Source: Bacteroidales bacterium
GTDB lineage: Bacteria > Bacteroidota > Bacteroidia > Bacteroidales > WCHB1-69
Direction: 5' to 3'
DNA: 64,000 nucleotides
Assembly: GCA_017525505.1 (NCBI GenBank)
Contig: JAFXSR010000012.1
Span: forward strand, 124,001 to 188,000
Below, piece by piece: positions 1 through 8,710 of this stretch. Both the position numbers and the translations under genes were made by a program. The first letter of the stretch is position 1; the number at the start of each line of letters is the position of its first letter. The notes beneath the pieces were generated by a model, which worked only from the letters and a program-made list of their open reading frames with translations, was not told where the DNA came from and searched no databases.

Positions 1-415
1 CAATGATTCGTGTGTCCTCGTTCTCATCGTACTGCTCCATGTATATTTCCTTGCATTCCTTCAGCAATTTGTTGGCACAGTCGGCGGTGGTGTTGTATTC
101 CACGAAATTGTAAAAGCCTTCTTTGTAAAAGGCATTGACATAAATGTCGTTGAAACCCTGCGAGAACTGCCAGTTGCACAGGCTGAAATGCAAAGTGTCG
201 TTTCCCCATGCGAAAGACGCGTTGTTTTCGTTGGAAACCATAAAAAAGCGCTGCCGCCCCATCATTTGTCCCATGGAAAACACGTCACCACGGTATAGCT
301 CATAAAGTTGGGCGTGGCTGAGACATCCGTCAAAAGTCTGATTTTGTCCAGAAACTTGCAAAGTAACGGTCCCTGTCAGCAGGAGGATAATCGCTCGCAG
401 ATATCTCATTTTCAT
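1..415 (-). CDS. Exported protein of unknown function, C-terminus beyond window
   Basis: The frame is open from an ATG at 415 down to the window edge, giving at least 138 residues; a second ATG at 409 is an alternative start. The first ~22 residues (MKMRYLRAIILLLTGTVTLQ) are a basic stretch followed by a hydrophobic core, ending near VSGQ, so a Sec signal peptide is likely. The mature part is rich in aromatic residues and Asn (for example YELYRGDVFSMGQ, NFVEYNTTADCANK). I do not recognise a family. It is divergent from tex, and the AT-rich gap between them holds the tex promoter. The C-terminus is missing, so function cannot be judged. Confidence 0.7.
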   Translation of the reverse strand, partial: MKMRYLRAIILLLTGTVTLQVSGQNQTFDGCLSHAQLYELYRGDVFSMGQMMGRQRFFMVSNENNASFAWGNDTLHFSLCNWQFSQGFNDIYVNAFYKEGFYNFVEYNTTADCANKLLKECKEIYMEQYDENEDTRII

Positions 416-462
416 TATTTTAGGCTATTATTTTCAAGATTGTCAGCTGGGTTCTGAAAAAG

Positions 463-495
463 TTTGCAAAATTACCAAATTTTTTGGTATCTTTG
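463..495 (+). promoter_or_regulatory. Bacteroidota-type promoter of tex
   Basis: TTTG at 463-466 and TATCTTTG at 488-495 fit the Bacteroidota -33 TTTG / -7 TAnnTTTG consensus. The -7 box ends 22 nt before the tex ATG. Confidence 0.7.
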
Positions 496-517
496 CCCTC
501 GTTTTTAACTTGTATAT

Positions 518-2647
518 ATGAAAAATTATACAGCATTGATTTCCGAGGAATTGGGCTTGACCGAATTACAGGTGAAAAATACCCTTGATTTGTTGGAGTC
601 TGGTGCCACGATTCCTTTTGTGGCGCGTTATCGTAAGGAAGTAACCGACAGTATGGACGAAGTGCAGATTGCTGCCGTCCGTGATTTACATGCCAAGTGG
701 GTGGAGCTGGACAAACGGCGCGCCGCCATTTTGGATTCCATCGGTGAACAGGGCAAACTGACTCCTGAGCTGGAAGAGAAAATAAATAATGCCCTGAAGA
801 TGAGTGAGTTGGAGGATTTGTATTTGCCTTACCGTCCCAAACGTAAAACGAAAGCTTCTGTGGCCATCGAAAAGGGGCTGGAACCTCTGGCGAAAATCTT
901 GATGCGCCAAGGACCTGTAGATGTGAAGGGAACCGCTGCCAAATTTGTGAATTTGGAAAAAAGCGTGCGAACCACCGATGAGGCTTTGGCTGGTGCACGC
1001 GATATCATGGCCGAATGGGTCAGCGAAAATATCCATATCCGTGAGTCGCTTCGCAATAGTTTCAAGACATATTCCGTCATCACAGCCAAAGTAGTGAAAG
1101 GCAAGGAAGAGGAAGGGGAAAAGTATGGGATTTATTTCAATGCCTCTGAGAAATTGGCGAAAGCGCCGTCCCATCGTATTCTGGCCATGTTGCGTGGCGA
1201 GGAAGAGGGTTTTCTGCGTCTAACTATCGCCCCTGACGAGGAACGTGCCTTGAATATGATGGAACGCTACTATCTGCGTGCCGATAATGATTGCTCCAGG
1301 CAGGTCTCGATGGCGATTGCGGATGCATATAAACGATTGCTGCAACCTCAGATGGAGACGGAAATGCGTAAATTGTATAAGGAAAAGGCTGATACAGAGG
1401 CTATCAAGGTGTTTGTGACCAACTTGCGCCAATTGCTGATGGCGCCGCCATTGGGACAAAAGACGGTGCTGGCTCTTGACCCGGGTTTCCGTACGGGTTG
1501 CAAACTGGTAACCCTGGACAAGCAGGGCAAGCTGTTGCACAATGAGACCATCTATCCGCATCCGCCGCATGCCCAGTACAAATTGGCTTCCGACAAGCTG
1601 AAACGCCTGGTGTTGCAGTATAAAGTGGATGCCATTGCTATCGGTAATGGCACAGCTGGCCGCGAAACGGAGAATTTTGTCCGCCATATCCCCTTCGAAC
1701 GTGATGTGATGGCCGTGGTGGTGAACGAAAGCGGGGCATCGGTGTATTCGGCTTCAGAAGTGGCTCGCGAGGAATTTCCCGATTACGACGTGACCGTTCG
1801 AGGGGCGGTTTCCATTGGCCGCCGACTGATGGATCCGCTGGCAGAGTTGGTCAAAATCGACCCGAAATCCATAGGGGTAGGGCAGTATCAGCACGATGTG
1901 AACCAAACTCGCTTGCAGGAAAGCCTGCAGGAAACCGTGGAGAGTTGCGTGAACAAGGTGGGTGTGGAGGTGAATACGGCCAGCAAGGAGTTGCTGTCAT
2001 ACGTTTCAGGAGTGGGACCCGCATTGGCCAAAAATATTGTGGATTACCGCAATGAGAATGGGCCTTTCCCACATCGCAATGCTTTGAAATCAGTGCCTCG
2101 TTTCGGAGCCAAGGCTTTTGAGCAGGCTGCCGGTTTTTTGCGCATCCGTGGCGCCGAAAATCCTTTGGATGCCAGCGCTGTCCACCCTGAAAGCTATGCT
2201 GTGGTCAATGCGATGGCCAAGAAATCGGGCTGTACCGTGGCCGATTTGATGGCAAACGCGGAGCTTCGCAGGAAAATCAATCTGAAGGAATTTGTAAGCG
2301 ATAAGGTGGGTATGCCTACCTTGACCGACATCATGCAGGAACTGGACAAACCAGGCCGTGATCCGCGACAGGATTACGAGGTGTTCGAATTCGACAAGTC
2401 TGTAACCTCTATCAACGATTTGAAAGAGGGAATGGTGCTCCCGGGTATTGTGACCAATATCACCAATTTCGGCTGTTTTGTGGACATCGGTGTGCATCAG
2501 GACGGACTGGTGCATGTGAGCCGCCTCGCCAACAAGTTTGTGAAAGACCCCAACGAGGTGGTGAAACTGAACCAGAAGGTGATGGTAAAGGTCGTTGCCG
2601 TGGAAATTGACAGAAAACGCATAACTCTTTCAATGAAAGATATTTAG
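518..2647 (+). CDS. tex: Tex family RNA-binding transcription accessory protein
   Basis: This 709-residue protein is collinear with the Tex family (usually 720-780 residues), nucleic-acid-binding proteins of the cytoplasm involved in transcription and RNA turnover. The N-terminus shows the typical helical opening (TIPFVARYRKEVT at ~30-42). A YqgF/RNase H-like fold begins near 317 (VLALDPGFRTGCK). Helix-hairpin-helix motifs lie near 490-540 (VSGVGPALAKNIVDYR). A C-terminal S1 domain spans ~637-709 (GMVLPGIVTNITNFGCF). The ATG at 518 follows a good promoter closely. It is monocistronic: the next gene is convergent and only short tandem repeats lie between. Confidence 0.95.
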   Translation: MKNYTALISEELGLTELQVKNTLDLLESGATIPFVARYRKEVTDSMDEVQIAAVRDLHAKWVELDKRRAAILDSIGEQGKLTPELEEKINNALKMSELEDLYLPYRPKRKTKASVAIEKGLEPLAKILMRQGPVDVKGTAAKFVNLEKSVRTTDEALAGARDIMAEWVSENIHIRESLRNSFKTYSVITAKVVKGKEEEGEKYGIYFNASEKLAKAPSHRILAMLRGEEEGFLRLTIAPDEERALNMMERYYLRADNDCSRQVSMAIADAYKRLLQPQMETEMRKLYKEKADTEAIKVFVTNLRQLLMAPPLGQKTVLALDPGFRTGCKLVTLDKQGKLLHNETIYPHPPHAQYKLASDKLKRLVLQYKVDAIAIGNGTAGRETENFVRHIPFERDVMAVVVNESGASVYSASEVAREEFPDYDVTVRGAVSIGRRLMDPLAELVKIDPKSIGVGQYQHDVNQTRLQESLQETVESCVNKVGVEVNTASKELLSYVSGVGPALAKNIVDYRNENGPFPHRNALKSVPRFGAKAFEQAAGFLRIRGAENPLDASAVHPESYAVVNAMAKKSGCTVADLMANAELRRKINLKEFVSDKVGMPTLTDIMQELDKPGRDPRQDYEVFEFDKSVTSINDLKEGMVLPGIVTNITNFGCFVDIGVHQDGLVHVSRLANKFVKDPNEVVKLNQKVMVKVVAVEIDRKRITLSMKDI

Positions 2648-2654
2648 ACATAGC

Positions 2655-2727
2655 TGTCGAATTGTTGAACTGTTGAATTGTTTTTAATTTTCAGTTTTCA
2701 ACTTTCAGTTTTCAGTTTTCAACTTCT
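2655..2727. repeat. AT-rich tandem 7-8 bp tract between tex and mutS-like gene
   Basis: Octamers of the AATTGTTG/AACTGTTG type (about 2665-2690) run into heptamers TTTTCAG/TTTTCAA/CTTTCAG. The tract fills the convergent gap, and its right end overlaps the last codons of the mutS-like gene. Confidence 0.7.
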
Positions 2728-4173
2728 CTGGAGTATTTTTATTGCGGTTGTAATCAGTTCCTCGTCTATGCCGAAAATCTCCGCTATGCTGATGGCTTCC
2801 ATTGGCACATCATCTTGTGTGGTCTCTACCAGTTGGTAATCCATGTAGCGGTTGATGTTTTCTGGCGTGATGTTCTTTTCGTTGTTTTTGATTTTCAGTC
2901 CTTTGACGCGCAGCCTGCGGCAGTCGGACTGCAAACCGCCATAGTGTGTGGTAATCAAGGCATCGGTATGGTGTTGCTGCATAATCTGGATGAAACTGGA
3001 AACCAGTGCCTTGCCTTCCTCGGGGTTGGTGGTACGGGCCAATTCATCCACTAAAGCCAAAATCTGCTGCTCTTCTTTCACCGCTTTGATAATCTTGTCA
3101 ATGTTGAGGATTTCCACGGCAAAAGAAGACAAACCGTTCATCTCTGACTGCTGGTCGCCGATGCTGAAGAGGATGTCGTCCACCAAGGCTATTTCAGCGG
3201 AGACGGCAGGGACGAAGAAGCCGAATTGGCACATCGTTTGCGCCAATCCGATAGTCTTTAGCAATACGGTCTTACCTGACATGTTGGCACCTGTGATAAG
3301 CGTGGGTTCGTGCTTCAGCTCAATATCTATGGCTTGGAAGTTGCCCGTGGAGTGCTTTACCAGCGGATTGAAGAGTCCGGTGAAGCGGCTGTTGCCTTCC
3401 GTATTGCCAGATTCGTTTGGTTTGCCGTTGTTCTCTTCGGCAGAGCACGAGCAACATCCTGTTGTTTTGCTCTTATCCTCCACGATAGTAGGTTTGCACA
3501 GTTGCCATTTGCGAATTTGTTCGGCATGGGCAAACAGCAGGTCCAAATAGCCGATTTGGTCCAGATTCTGCTGGATTTGCAGGGCTTTCATGGATAATCT
3601 TTTGCTTAGTGCTGTGCGGATTTTGTCCTCCATCTGCGACTCTTCCCATTTCAGTTTCTCAATTTCCTCCTCATCGGTGCTTTGGTCGATTTTCTGACGG
3701 ATTTCAGCCAGCTCAGGCTTATAGGAGGAATAGATATGGAATTGAGGCAGGCGGTTTTTGTCGGGGTCCAAGGTGTCAATCACCACTGTCAAATCGTGGA
3801 AGGGAATCCAGTCGAAACCGTTGTCCATCAGTAGTTTTGCCACTTTGTCCGAAATTAGGCTGAATTTCTTGACCTCGAACAGCTGGATGTCGTCCAGCAC
3901 ATTGCCGTCAATGAGGTTGACCACCGACTGGCTGATGTCGTTTACATGGCAGAGTTGCTCAATCAGCTGCGCCATGACGGCGGTGTTGTGATGTTTTTCC
4001 GCAAACTGGCACACCGCTTCCTGAATGTCCAATTCCATTCTCAGCTCAAAGGCGTTGGTGTAAAATTGCCTGTGCATCATTTTTTTGCGACCTACGGCCG
4101 AAGCGAATTGCAATTCGTCGGTCATGAATTTGAAAGCGCTCTGCTGCTCGATATGTTGTTTGATATTAGCCAT
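2719..4173 (-). CDS. MutS-like ATPase (MutS C-terminal domain protein)
   Basis: At 484 residues this is about half the size of MutS. It carries the MutS clade ATPase at its C-terminus: Walker A TGANMSGKT (294-302), signature-like LSSFAVEI (348-355), Walker B ILALVDELARTTNPEEG (371-387) and TTHY (408-411). The MutS mismatch-recognition and connector domains are missing, so it is not the mismatch sensor MutS. Residues 1-230 are helical, with an acidic coiled-coil-like part at 155-190. A Cys-rich insert CCSC (240-243) and a low-complexity linker precede the ATPase. MutS-related proteins of this short type occur near lysine-fermentation genes in other anaerobes, but no such genes are in this window. 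The cellular role is unknown. Confidence 0.8.
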   Translation of the reverse strand: MANIKQHIEQQSAFKFMTDELQFASAVGRKKMMHRQFYTNAFELRMELDIQEAVCQFAEKHHNTAVMAQLIEQLCHVNDISQSVVNLIDGNVLDDIQLFEVKKFSLISDKVAKLLMDNGFDWIPFHDLTVVIDTLDPDKNRLPQFHIYSSYKPELAEIRQKIDQSTDEEEIEKLKWEESQMEDKIRTALSKRLSMKALQIQQNLDQIGYLDLLFAHAEQIRKWQLCKPTIVEDKSKTTGCCSCSAEENNGKPNESGNTEGNSRFTGLFNPLVKHSTGNFQAIDIELKHEPTLITGANMSGKTVLLKTIGLAQTMCQFGFFVPAVSAEIALVDDILFSIGDQQSEMNGLSSFAVEILNIDKIIKAVKEEQQILALVDELARTTNPEEGKALVSSFIQIMQQHHTDALITTHYGGLQSDCRRLRVKGLKIKNNEKNITPENINRYMDYQLVETTQDDVPMEAISIAEIFGIDEELITTAIKILQRS

Positions 4174-4207
4174 GATTCTATTTTATTTTTGTGCTTGCAA
4201 AGGTGGT

Positions 4208-4295
4208 AATATTTGTTGATTTGTTGATTTGTTGAACTGCTGATTGTTGTATGGTAATCATTTGCTAATTAACTAATTAACTAATTTGCTAATTG
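4208..4295. repeat. Octamer tracts TTGATTTG and TTAACTAA
   Basis: TTGATTTG units (4212-4240) are followed by TTTGCTAA/TTAACTAA units (4261-4294), which overlap the last codons of the amidohydrolase gene. The same TTAACTAA/TTTGCTAA family recurs at 5481-5505 and 12458-12484. Confidence 0.7.
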
Positions 4296-5397
4296 AGACC
4301 ATCATTTTCACTCCCGTTTCGATAATTTCGTCAGGGAAGTCAAAGTCTTGGTGGTGGAGTGGGGGAGTGTCATTTCCACTGCCTAGGCCGAAAAGAGCAC
4401 CAGGATAGTACTGGGTGAGCAGTCCGAAGTCCTCGCCCCAGGTGAAAGGCACATCTTTTTCGATGTAGGTCAACCCGTTGTCTGCGGCGGCCTGCCGTAC
4501 GATGTTAACAGCCTCTTCCGAGTTTTGGCCGCCGGCAAAATATTCCAGCCAGCGTATTTCGTGCCTCAATCCTGGAGTTTTGCCAACTTCTGTTTGGACA
4601 ATATTTTCAGTTTTCTGTTTCATCGCTTGCAGTAGCGCTTCACTCTTGGCTCGCATGGTGAATCGCAACACACCATGGCCGGCGGAAACACCGTAGGCTG
4701 TTTCACCGATATGGGATTCCACCAGTGTGACAATTTGGTAATTGTCATCGGTCAGTCTTGGGTGGTTGAGCGCCAACAATTGTTCGGTAATGCCTGTGGC
4801 GGCGCGGAAAGGCGAGATGCCCTTTTCCGGTTCCGCCGCGTGGGAGGTCTGTCCGTCCAATTTGATCTCGCAACTGATAACAGCACAAGTGAAGCTGCCC
4901 GCTCGGCAGGTGATGTTGTGGAGGGGAATGCCCGGAATATTGTGCAGGGCAAATACCATATCTATATTGTAGGATTGCAGGAATCCACTTTGAATTAATT
5001 GTCCGCAACCCTGTCCGGTTTCTTCCGCTGCCTGGAAAAACAATATTGTTTTTCCCTTGTTGATGGGATGCAGATGCAGTTGTTCGGCCACGCCCAGAAG
5101 AATGGTGGTGTGTCCGTCGTGTCCGCATTTATGGGCATAACCCGGAGTGTGGGAGGCGTATGGCAAGGCGAGATGCTCGTCCACACCCACCGCATCCATG
5201 TCGCCCCGGAAAAGCAGGGTGTGGCCTTCTGTTCCGGAATCGTAAATGGCAATGATGTTGTGATTGTCGGGAAAGCTGTGGATGCTGGTGGGGTTGAAGT
5301 CCTTCAGCATTCGCATGATGGCTTCCGATGTTTTCTCCTCTTTTCCCGATGCTTCTGCCAGTGAGTGAAAATGTTGGCGTATTTCTGTATAGTTCAT
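4273..5397 (-). CDS. M20 family amidohydrolase (N-acyl-amino acid / hippurate hydrolase type)
   Basis: This 374-residue cytoplasmic metallo-hydrolase probably removes acyl groups from amino acids or related amides. Metal-binding features of the M20D subfamily are visible: FRGDMDAVGVDE (63-74), HKCGHDGHTT with Cys91/His93, AAEETGQGCG with Glu125/Glu126, LHNIPG with His152, and a C-terminal HH pair near 352. A central dimerisation domain lies between ~165 and 280. The length matches the family. It is followed on the same strand by the mutS-like gene, about 100 bp away across repeats, so co-transcription is possible but unproven. The substrate cannot be read from sequence. Confidence 0.9.
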   Translation of the reverse strand: MNYTEIRQHFHSLAEASGKEEKTSEAIMRMLKDFNPTSIHSFPDNHNIIAIYDSGTEGHTLLFRGDMDAVGVDEHLALPYASHTPGYAHKCGHDGHTTILLGVAEQLHLHPINKGKTILFFQAAEETGQGCGQLIQSGFLQSYNIDMVFALHNIPGIPLHNITCRAGSFTCAVISCEIKLDGQTSHAAEPEKGISPFRAATGITEQLLALNHPRLTDDNYQIVTLVESHIGETAYGVSAGHGVLRFTMRAKSEALLQAMKQKTENIVQTEVGKTPGLRHEIRWLEYFAGGQNSEEAVNIVRQAAADNGLTYIEKDVPFTWGEDFGLLTQYYPGALFGLGSGNDTPPLHHQDFDFPDEIIETGVKMMVSISKLVN

Positions 5398-5417
5398 GTC
5401 TTTCTTTTTTCAGAATG

Positions 5418-5425
5418 CAAAAATA
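5418..5425 (-). promoter_or_regulatory. -7 box upstream of M20 amidohydrolase
   Basis: CAAAAATA on the plus strand reads TATTTTTG on the minus strand, 20 nt before the ATG at 5397. It matches the TAnnTTTG consensus. Confidence 0.55.
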
Positions 5426-5498
5426 CGTTTTTTTAATGAGCCAACAGGCTAATAGTTTGGTAAGCAAAATTTAATTTGCACATTTGCTAATTAACTAA

Positions 5499-5526
5499 TT
5501 TGATAATTGATTTTTTTGTATTTTTG
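5499..5526 (+). promoter_or_regulatory. Promoter of lipoprotein gene
   Basis: TTTG at 5499-5502 and TATTTTTG at 5519-5526 lie 27 nt before the ATG at 5554. This supports the downstream ATG rather than the frame's upstream Met at 5500, which falls within the promoter. Confidence 0.6.
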
Positions 5527-5553
5527 CGCTTTCAAACTTTAAAATCTAGTATT

Positions 5554-6012
5554 ATGAAAAAATCAATTGGAATCTTCGTGTTTTTGTTAAGCACAGTTGT
5601 TTTGATGTCTTCTTGCAAGAAAGATGTAAAGTATCTTCCTGGTACTTGGAAAGTGACTTCCGCTGTCATTAATGGCGATAGTGGGGATGACGTGAGGGAT
5701 GTTTGGACTCTTACCGATGGTGGCGGTTGCGTCATTGAGTGCGACCTTGATGAGTACTTCGATGATATCCCTTACGATCTTCTTAATTTCAATGGTACTT
5801 ATGCCACTGTTGGTAACAAGACTTTAACCATTACAAGTAACAAGTTCAACGAAGCGTATGGTTATTATGAGCAAGTTACTTATGATCTTGATATCCTTTC
5901 GTTGAATAAGAAAACAATGATGGTTTCCGGTACTATTAAGTATGTAAAAAACATGGAAAGTGTCACCAATTTGAAGACATCTGACATATCTCTCACTCTT
6001 ACGAAGAGATAA
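5554..6012 (+). CDS. Small lipoprotein, lipocalin-like
   Basis: This 152-residue protein has a type II signal peptide: MKKSIG, a hydrophobic core and lipobox VLMSSC with the acylated Cys at 21, followed by Lys-Lys. The mature part starts YLPGTWKVTSAVING and alternates short beta strands and turns, as in the small lipocalin-like lipoproteins common in Bacteroidota. The function of that group is mostly unknown. It should sit in the periplasm or outer membrane. I chose the ATG at 5554 because the signal peptide begins there and the promoter lies just upstream. A UUCG-loop terminator follows, so it is a single-gene unit. Confidence 0.75.
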   Translation: MKKSIGIFVFLLSTVVLMSSCKKDVKYLPGTWKVTSAVINGDSGDDVRDVWTLTDGGGCVIECDLDEYFDDIPYDLLNFNGTYATVGNKTLTITSNKFNEAYGYYEQVTYDLDILSLNKKTMMVSGTIKYVKNMESVTNLKTSDISLTLTKR

Positions 6013-6037
6013 TATGGTGAAAAAGAAAAAAGAAAGG

Positions 6038-6068
6038 GAGACGTGCTTCGGTACGTCTCTTTTTTTTT
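6038..6068 (+). terminator. Intrinsic terminator with UUCG tetraloop
   Basis: Stem GAGACGTGC / GTACGTCTC closed by TTCG, then nine T residues. It ends the lipoprotein transcript. Confidence 0.85.
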
Positions 6069-6466
6069 ACTTGGGCTTCCCTCGTATAGTTTATATTTTA
6101 TCCCACATCCCATTCTTATTAACATAACCACCGCTTACATCTCACCGCTGCTCACCGCTCACCCACAAACATAATCCTCTAATCCTGTAATCCTCCTCTC
6201 ACTTTCATCGCTCACAGCTCATCACTCACAGAGGAAATTTTTTTCGAAAATTGCAGATTATTAGTAAATTGACCCCTGTATTTCTGTTCAGGGGCTTTCT
6301 TTTTGTCAAAATCAGCCTCTATAAATCCGACATTAAGAATTATTTTATTTTCCATCCGTAATATTAATTAACAACAGGCTGTTTATACCCTCTAAAAAAA
6401 GCCATGTAACACGCTTGAACATCAGTGTTTTATTTTTTTTTTGAAAAAAAAACAGGGAAAGGTGTT
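6069..6466. other. 400-bp gap before the ribosomal operon
   Basis: There is no convincing reading frame. The left part (6140-6235) holds imperfect CTCACCGCT and TAATCCTGTAATCC repeats. At 6272-6303 a CCCCTG/CAGGGG hairpin followed by a T-rich run looks like an orphan intrinsic terminator with no gene before it. The right part is AT-rich. Confidence 0.5.
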
Positions 6467-6493
6467 TTTGTATGAAAAAAATTAGTATTTTTG
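6467..6493 (+). promoter_or_regulatory. Promoter of the rplV-rpsE operon
   Basis: TTTG at 6467-6470 and TATTTTTG at 6486-6493, the only good match upstream of rplV. It leaves a leader of about 90 nt. Confidence 0.65.
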
Positions 6494-6512
6494 CCGCCAA
6501 TTTTGATAGATA

Positions 6513-6572
6513 ATGAAGAAGAAAAATAACGGAAGGTCTATCAGGTTGAAAATTAGATACTTAGAAAAATAA
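6513..6572 (+). CDS. Possible 19-residue leader peptide upstream of rplV
   Basis: An ATG at 6513 opens a 19-codon frame, MKKKNNGRSIRLKIRYLEK, ending 15 nt before rplV. It lies inside the predicted leader. The peptide is strongly basic. It could be a regulatory leader peptide, a decayed remnant of the ribosomal gene normally upstream (rpsS), or chance; I see no clear match to S19. Confidence 0.25.
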   Translation: MKKKNNGRSIRLKIRYLEK

Positions 6573-6587
6573 AATAGAACAAAAACA

Positions 6588-7019
6588 ATGGGAGCAAGAA
6601 AAAGATTAGCAGCAGATGCGCGTAAAGAAGCCAAGAAAAATGTCTATATGGCTCGTTTAGTCGATAATCCGACTTCTCCGCGCAAAACCAGAATCATGGC
6701 TGACGTGATTAGAGGAAAAGACGTTGATTATGCAATGAACGTGTTGAAATTCAGTAGAAAAGAGTCAGCAGAGAAACTTTTGAAATTATTGAAATCGGCT
6801 ATTGCCAACTGGCAGGTGAAAAACGAGGGTGCCAGACTGGAGGAAGCCAATTTGTATGTGAAGACCATCATGGTTGACGGAGGCAGAATGCTGAAGAGAA
6901 TCAGAACTGCTCCCCAAGGCCGCGCACACAGAATCAGAAAACGTTCCAACCACGTGACCATCATCCTTGATAGCCGCGCTCAGGAAGTTGCAGTTGACAA
7001 TAATAATACTAACGAATAA
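6588..7019 (+). CDS. rplV: 50S ribosomal protein L22
   Basis: This 143-residue L22 of the large subunit lines the peptide exit tunnel and contacts 23S rRNA. The Bacteroidota-type start [16 protein letters not shown] and the conserved core [16 protein letters not shown] are visible, and the C-terminal tip [18 protein letters not shown] forms the tunnel hairpin. A short acidic/Asn tail (residues ~133-143) extends past the usual end. It is the first gene of this operon; the usual upstream partners (rpsJ, rplC, rplD, rplW, rplB, rpsS) are absent and a lipoprotein gene stands in their place. Confidence 0.97.
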   Translation: MGARKRLAADARKEAKKNVYMARLVDNPTSPRKTRIMADVIRGKDVDYAMNVLKFSRKESAEKLLKLLKSAIANWQVKNEGARLEEANLYVKTIMVDGGRMLKRIRTAPQGRAHRIRKRSNHVTIILDSRAQEVAVDNNNTNE

Positions 7020-7036
7020 TATTAATTACAAAAAGT

Positions 7037-7756
7037 ATGGGTCAAAAAGTTAATCCGGTAGGTTTAAGATTAGGAATTATCAGAGGATGGGATTCTAATT
7101 GGTATGGCGGCAAAAATTTCGCCAATAAATTAGTCGAGGACGACAAAATTAGAAAATATTTGAACGCGCGTCTGTTCAAAGCCGGAATCGCAAAGATTTA
7201 CATTGAAAGAACACTCAAGCTTGTAACGGTTACCATTAACACCGCCCGTCCCGGTTTGATTATCGGAAAAGGTGGTCAAGAAGTTGACAAACTGAAAGAA
7301 GAGTTGAAGAAGATTACCAACAAGGAAATCCAAATCAACATCTCCGAGGTGAAACGCCCCGATTTGGACGCAGTTTTGGTTGCCCAGAACATTGCCAAGC
7401 AGATCGAAGGCCGTATCTCCTACAGAAAGGCTGTTAAAACCGCCATCGCCGCCACTATGCGCGCCAACGCAGAAGGTATCAAGGTTTCCTGCTCAGGTCG
7501 TCTCGGCGGCGCTGAAATGGCAAGAACCGAACACTTCAAGGAAGGAAGAACTCCTCTCCATACTCTGAGATCCGACATCGATTACGCTCCCGCTGAAGCC
7601 CATACCACTTACGGTCGTATCGGTATCAAAGTTTGGATCTGCAGAGGTGTGGTTTATGGCAAGAGAGACCTCTTCGCAGCCAACAACGAGGCCAAAGAGT
7701 CCAAGGGCTCAGCCAAACGCGCTCCCCGCGGTCCCCGCAAAGAGAAAAGAAGCTAA
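7037..7756 (+). CDS. rpsC: 30S ribosomal protein S3
   Basis: At 239 residues, S3 of the small subunit head helps form the mRNA entry channel. It opens [17 protein letters not shown] domain includes [18 protein letters not shown] (the GxxG loop is IGKGG). The S3 C-terminal domain has [18 protein letters not shown] and [12 protein letters not shown]. The last ~30 residues are a basic, low-complexity tail. It begins 17 nt after rplV. Confidence 0.98.
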   Translation: MGQKVNPVGLRLGIIRGWDSNWYGGKNFANKLVEDDKIRKYLNARLFKAGIAKIYIERTLKLVTVTINTARPGLIIGKGGQEVDKLKEELKKITNKEIQINISEVKRPDLDAVLVAQNIAKQIEGRISYRKAVKTAIAATMRANAEGIKVSCSGRLGGAEMARTEHFKEGRTPLHTLRSDIDYAPAEAHTTYGRIGIKVWICRGVVYGKRDLFAANNEAKESKGSAKRAPRGPRKEKRS

Positions 7757-7807
7757 CAGCGTTGACTTCACAATCAAATAGTATATAAACAATAAAATTA
7801 TACAGCA

Positions 7808-8233
7808 ATGTTACAACCAAAAAAGACCAAATACAGAAGACCGCAAAAGGGCAGAATGAAACGCATCACCAAACGCGGTTCTGAAATCGCTTTCGGTTCT
7901 TTCGCCCTGAAAGCCCTCGAGGAATGCTGGATCACCGGTCGCCAAATCGAAGCAGCCCGTCAGGCTATCACCCGTCACATGAAACGTGAAGGCCAGCTGT
8001 GGATCTCCATCTTCCCCGACAAGCCCGTGACCAAAAAGCCTGCTGAAGTGCGTATGGGTAAAGGTAAAGGTACCCCCGAGTATTTCGTGGCCCGCGTCAG
8101 CCCCGGTAGAATCATGTTCGAAGCCGACGGTGTTCCCTTCGAAGTAGCTAAGGAAGCCCTCCGCCTCGGAGCCCAGAAGTTGCCTATCGCAACCAAGTTC
8201 ATAGTTAGAAGAGATTATTCAGAAGAAATTTAA
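7808..8233 (+). CDS. rplP: 50S ribosomal protein L16
   Basis: This 141-residue L16 lies near the A site and organises 23S rRNA. Diagnostic stretches are [18 protein letters not shown] at the start, [20 protein letters not shown] in the middle and [19 protein letters not shown] near the end. The 51-nt gap from rpsC is one of the two larger gaps in the operon and shows no promoter-like match. Confidence 0.98.
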   Translation: MLQPKKTKYRRPQKGRMKRITKRGSEIAFGSFALKALEECWITGRQIEAARQAITRHMKREGQLWISIFPDKPVTKKPAEVRMGKGKGTPEYFVARVSPGRIMFEADGVPFEVAKEALRLGAQKLPIATKFIVRRDYSEEI

Positions 8234-8238
8234 GAGCA

Positions 8239-8442
8239 ATGAAACAGCAAGTAATACGTGAACTCTCCACTCCCGAAGTGAAGGAAAGATTAGTGGAAGA
8301 ACAACAACAGTTGGTGAAACTGAAACTGAACCACGCCATTTCTCCTATCGAGAATCCTCAGAAGATCAAAGAGCAGAGAAGAACCGTGGCTCGTCTCAAG
8401 ACCGAATTGCGCATGCGCGAATTGAAAGAAAACGTGAAATAA
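8239..8442 (+). CDS. rpmC: 50S ribosomal protein L29
   Basis: This 67-residue L29 is a helical hairpin protein at the exit tunnel rim that contributes to the docking site for trigger factor and SRP. The family signature [20 protein letters not shown] is intact. It starts 5 nt after rplP, so the two are probably translationally coupled. Confidence 0.96.
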   Translation: MKQQVIRELSTPEVKERLVEEQQQLVKLKLNHAISPIENPQKIKEQRRTVARLKTELRMRELKENVK

Positions 8443-8450
8443 TTTATCCC

Positions 8451-8708
8451 ATGGAAGAAAGAAATAAACGAAAAGTCAGAGAAGGTCTTGTCACCAGCAA
8501 CAAGATGGACAAAACTATCGTGGTCAGCGTAGAAAGAAGACTGAAACACGCCAAGTACGGTAAGTTCCTCAAAAGAACTACCAAACTGATGGCTCACGAC
8601 GAGAAAAACGATTGCAACATCGGTGACAAAGTAAGAGTTATGGAAACCAGACCCTTGAGCAAAAGCAAGCGCTGGAGATTAGTAGAAATCATTGAAAGAG
8701 CTAAATAG
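8451..8708 (+). CDS. rpsQ: 30S ribosomal protein S17
   Basis: An 85-residue OB-fold protein that binds 16S rRNA early in assembly. Conserved parts are [39 protein letters not shown] and [20 protein letters not shown]. The spacing is 8 nt from rpmC and 2 nt to rplN. Confidence 0.97.
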   Translation: MEERNKRKVREGLVTSNKMDKTIVVSVERRLKHAKYGKFLKRTTKLMAHDEKNDCNIGDKVRVMETRPLSKSKRWRLVEIIERAK

Positions 8709-8710
8709 TT

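Noticed and set aside
420..998. 192-residue minus-strand frame over tex
   Set aside because: Shadow of tex on the opposite strand; Cys/His/Pro-rich composition and no signal or family.
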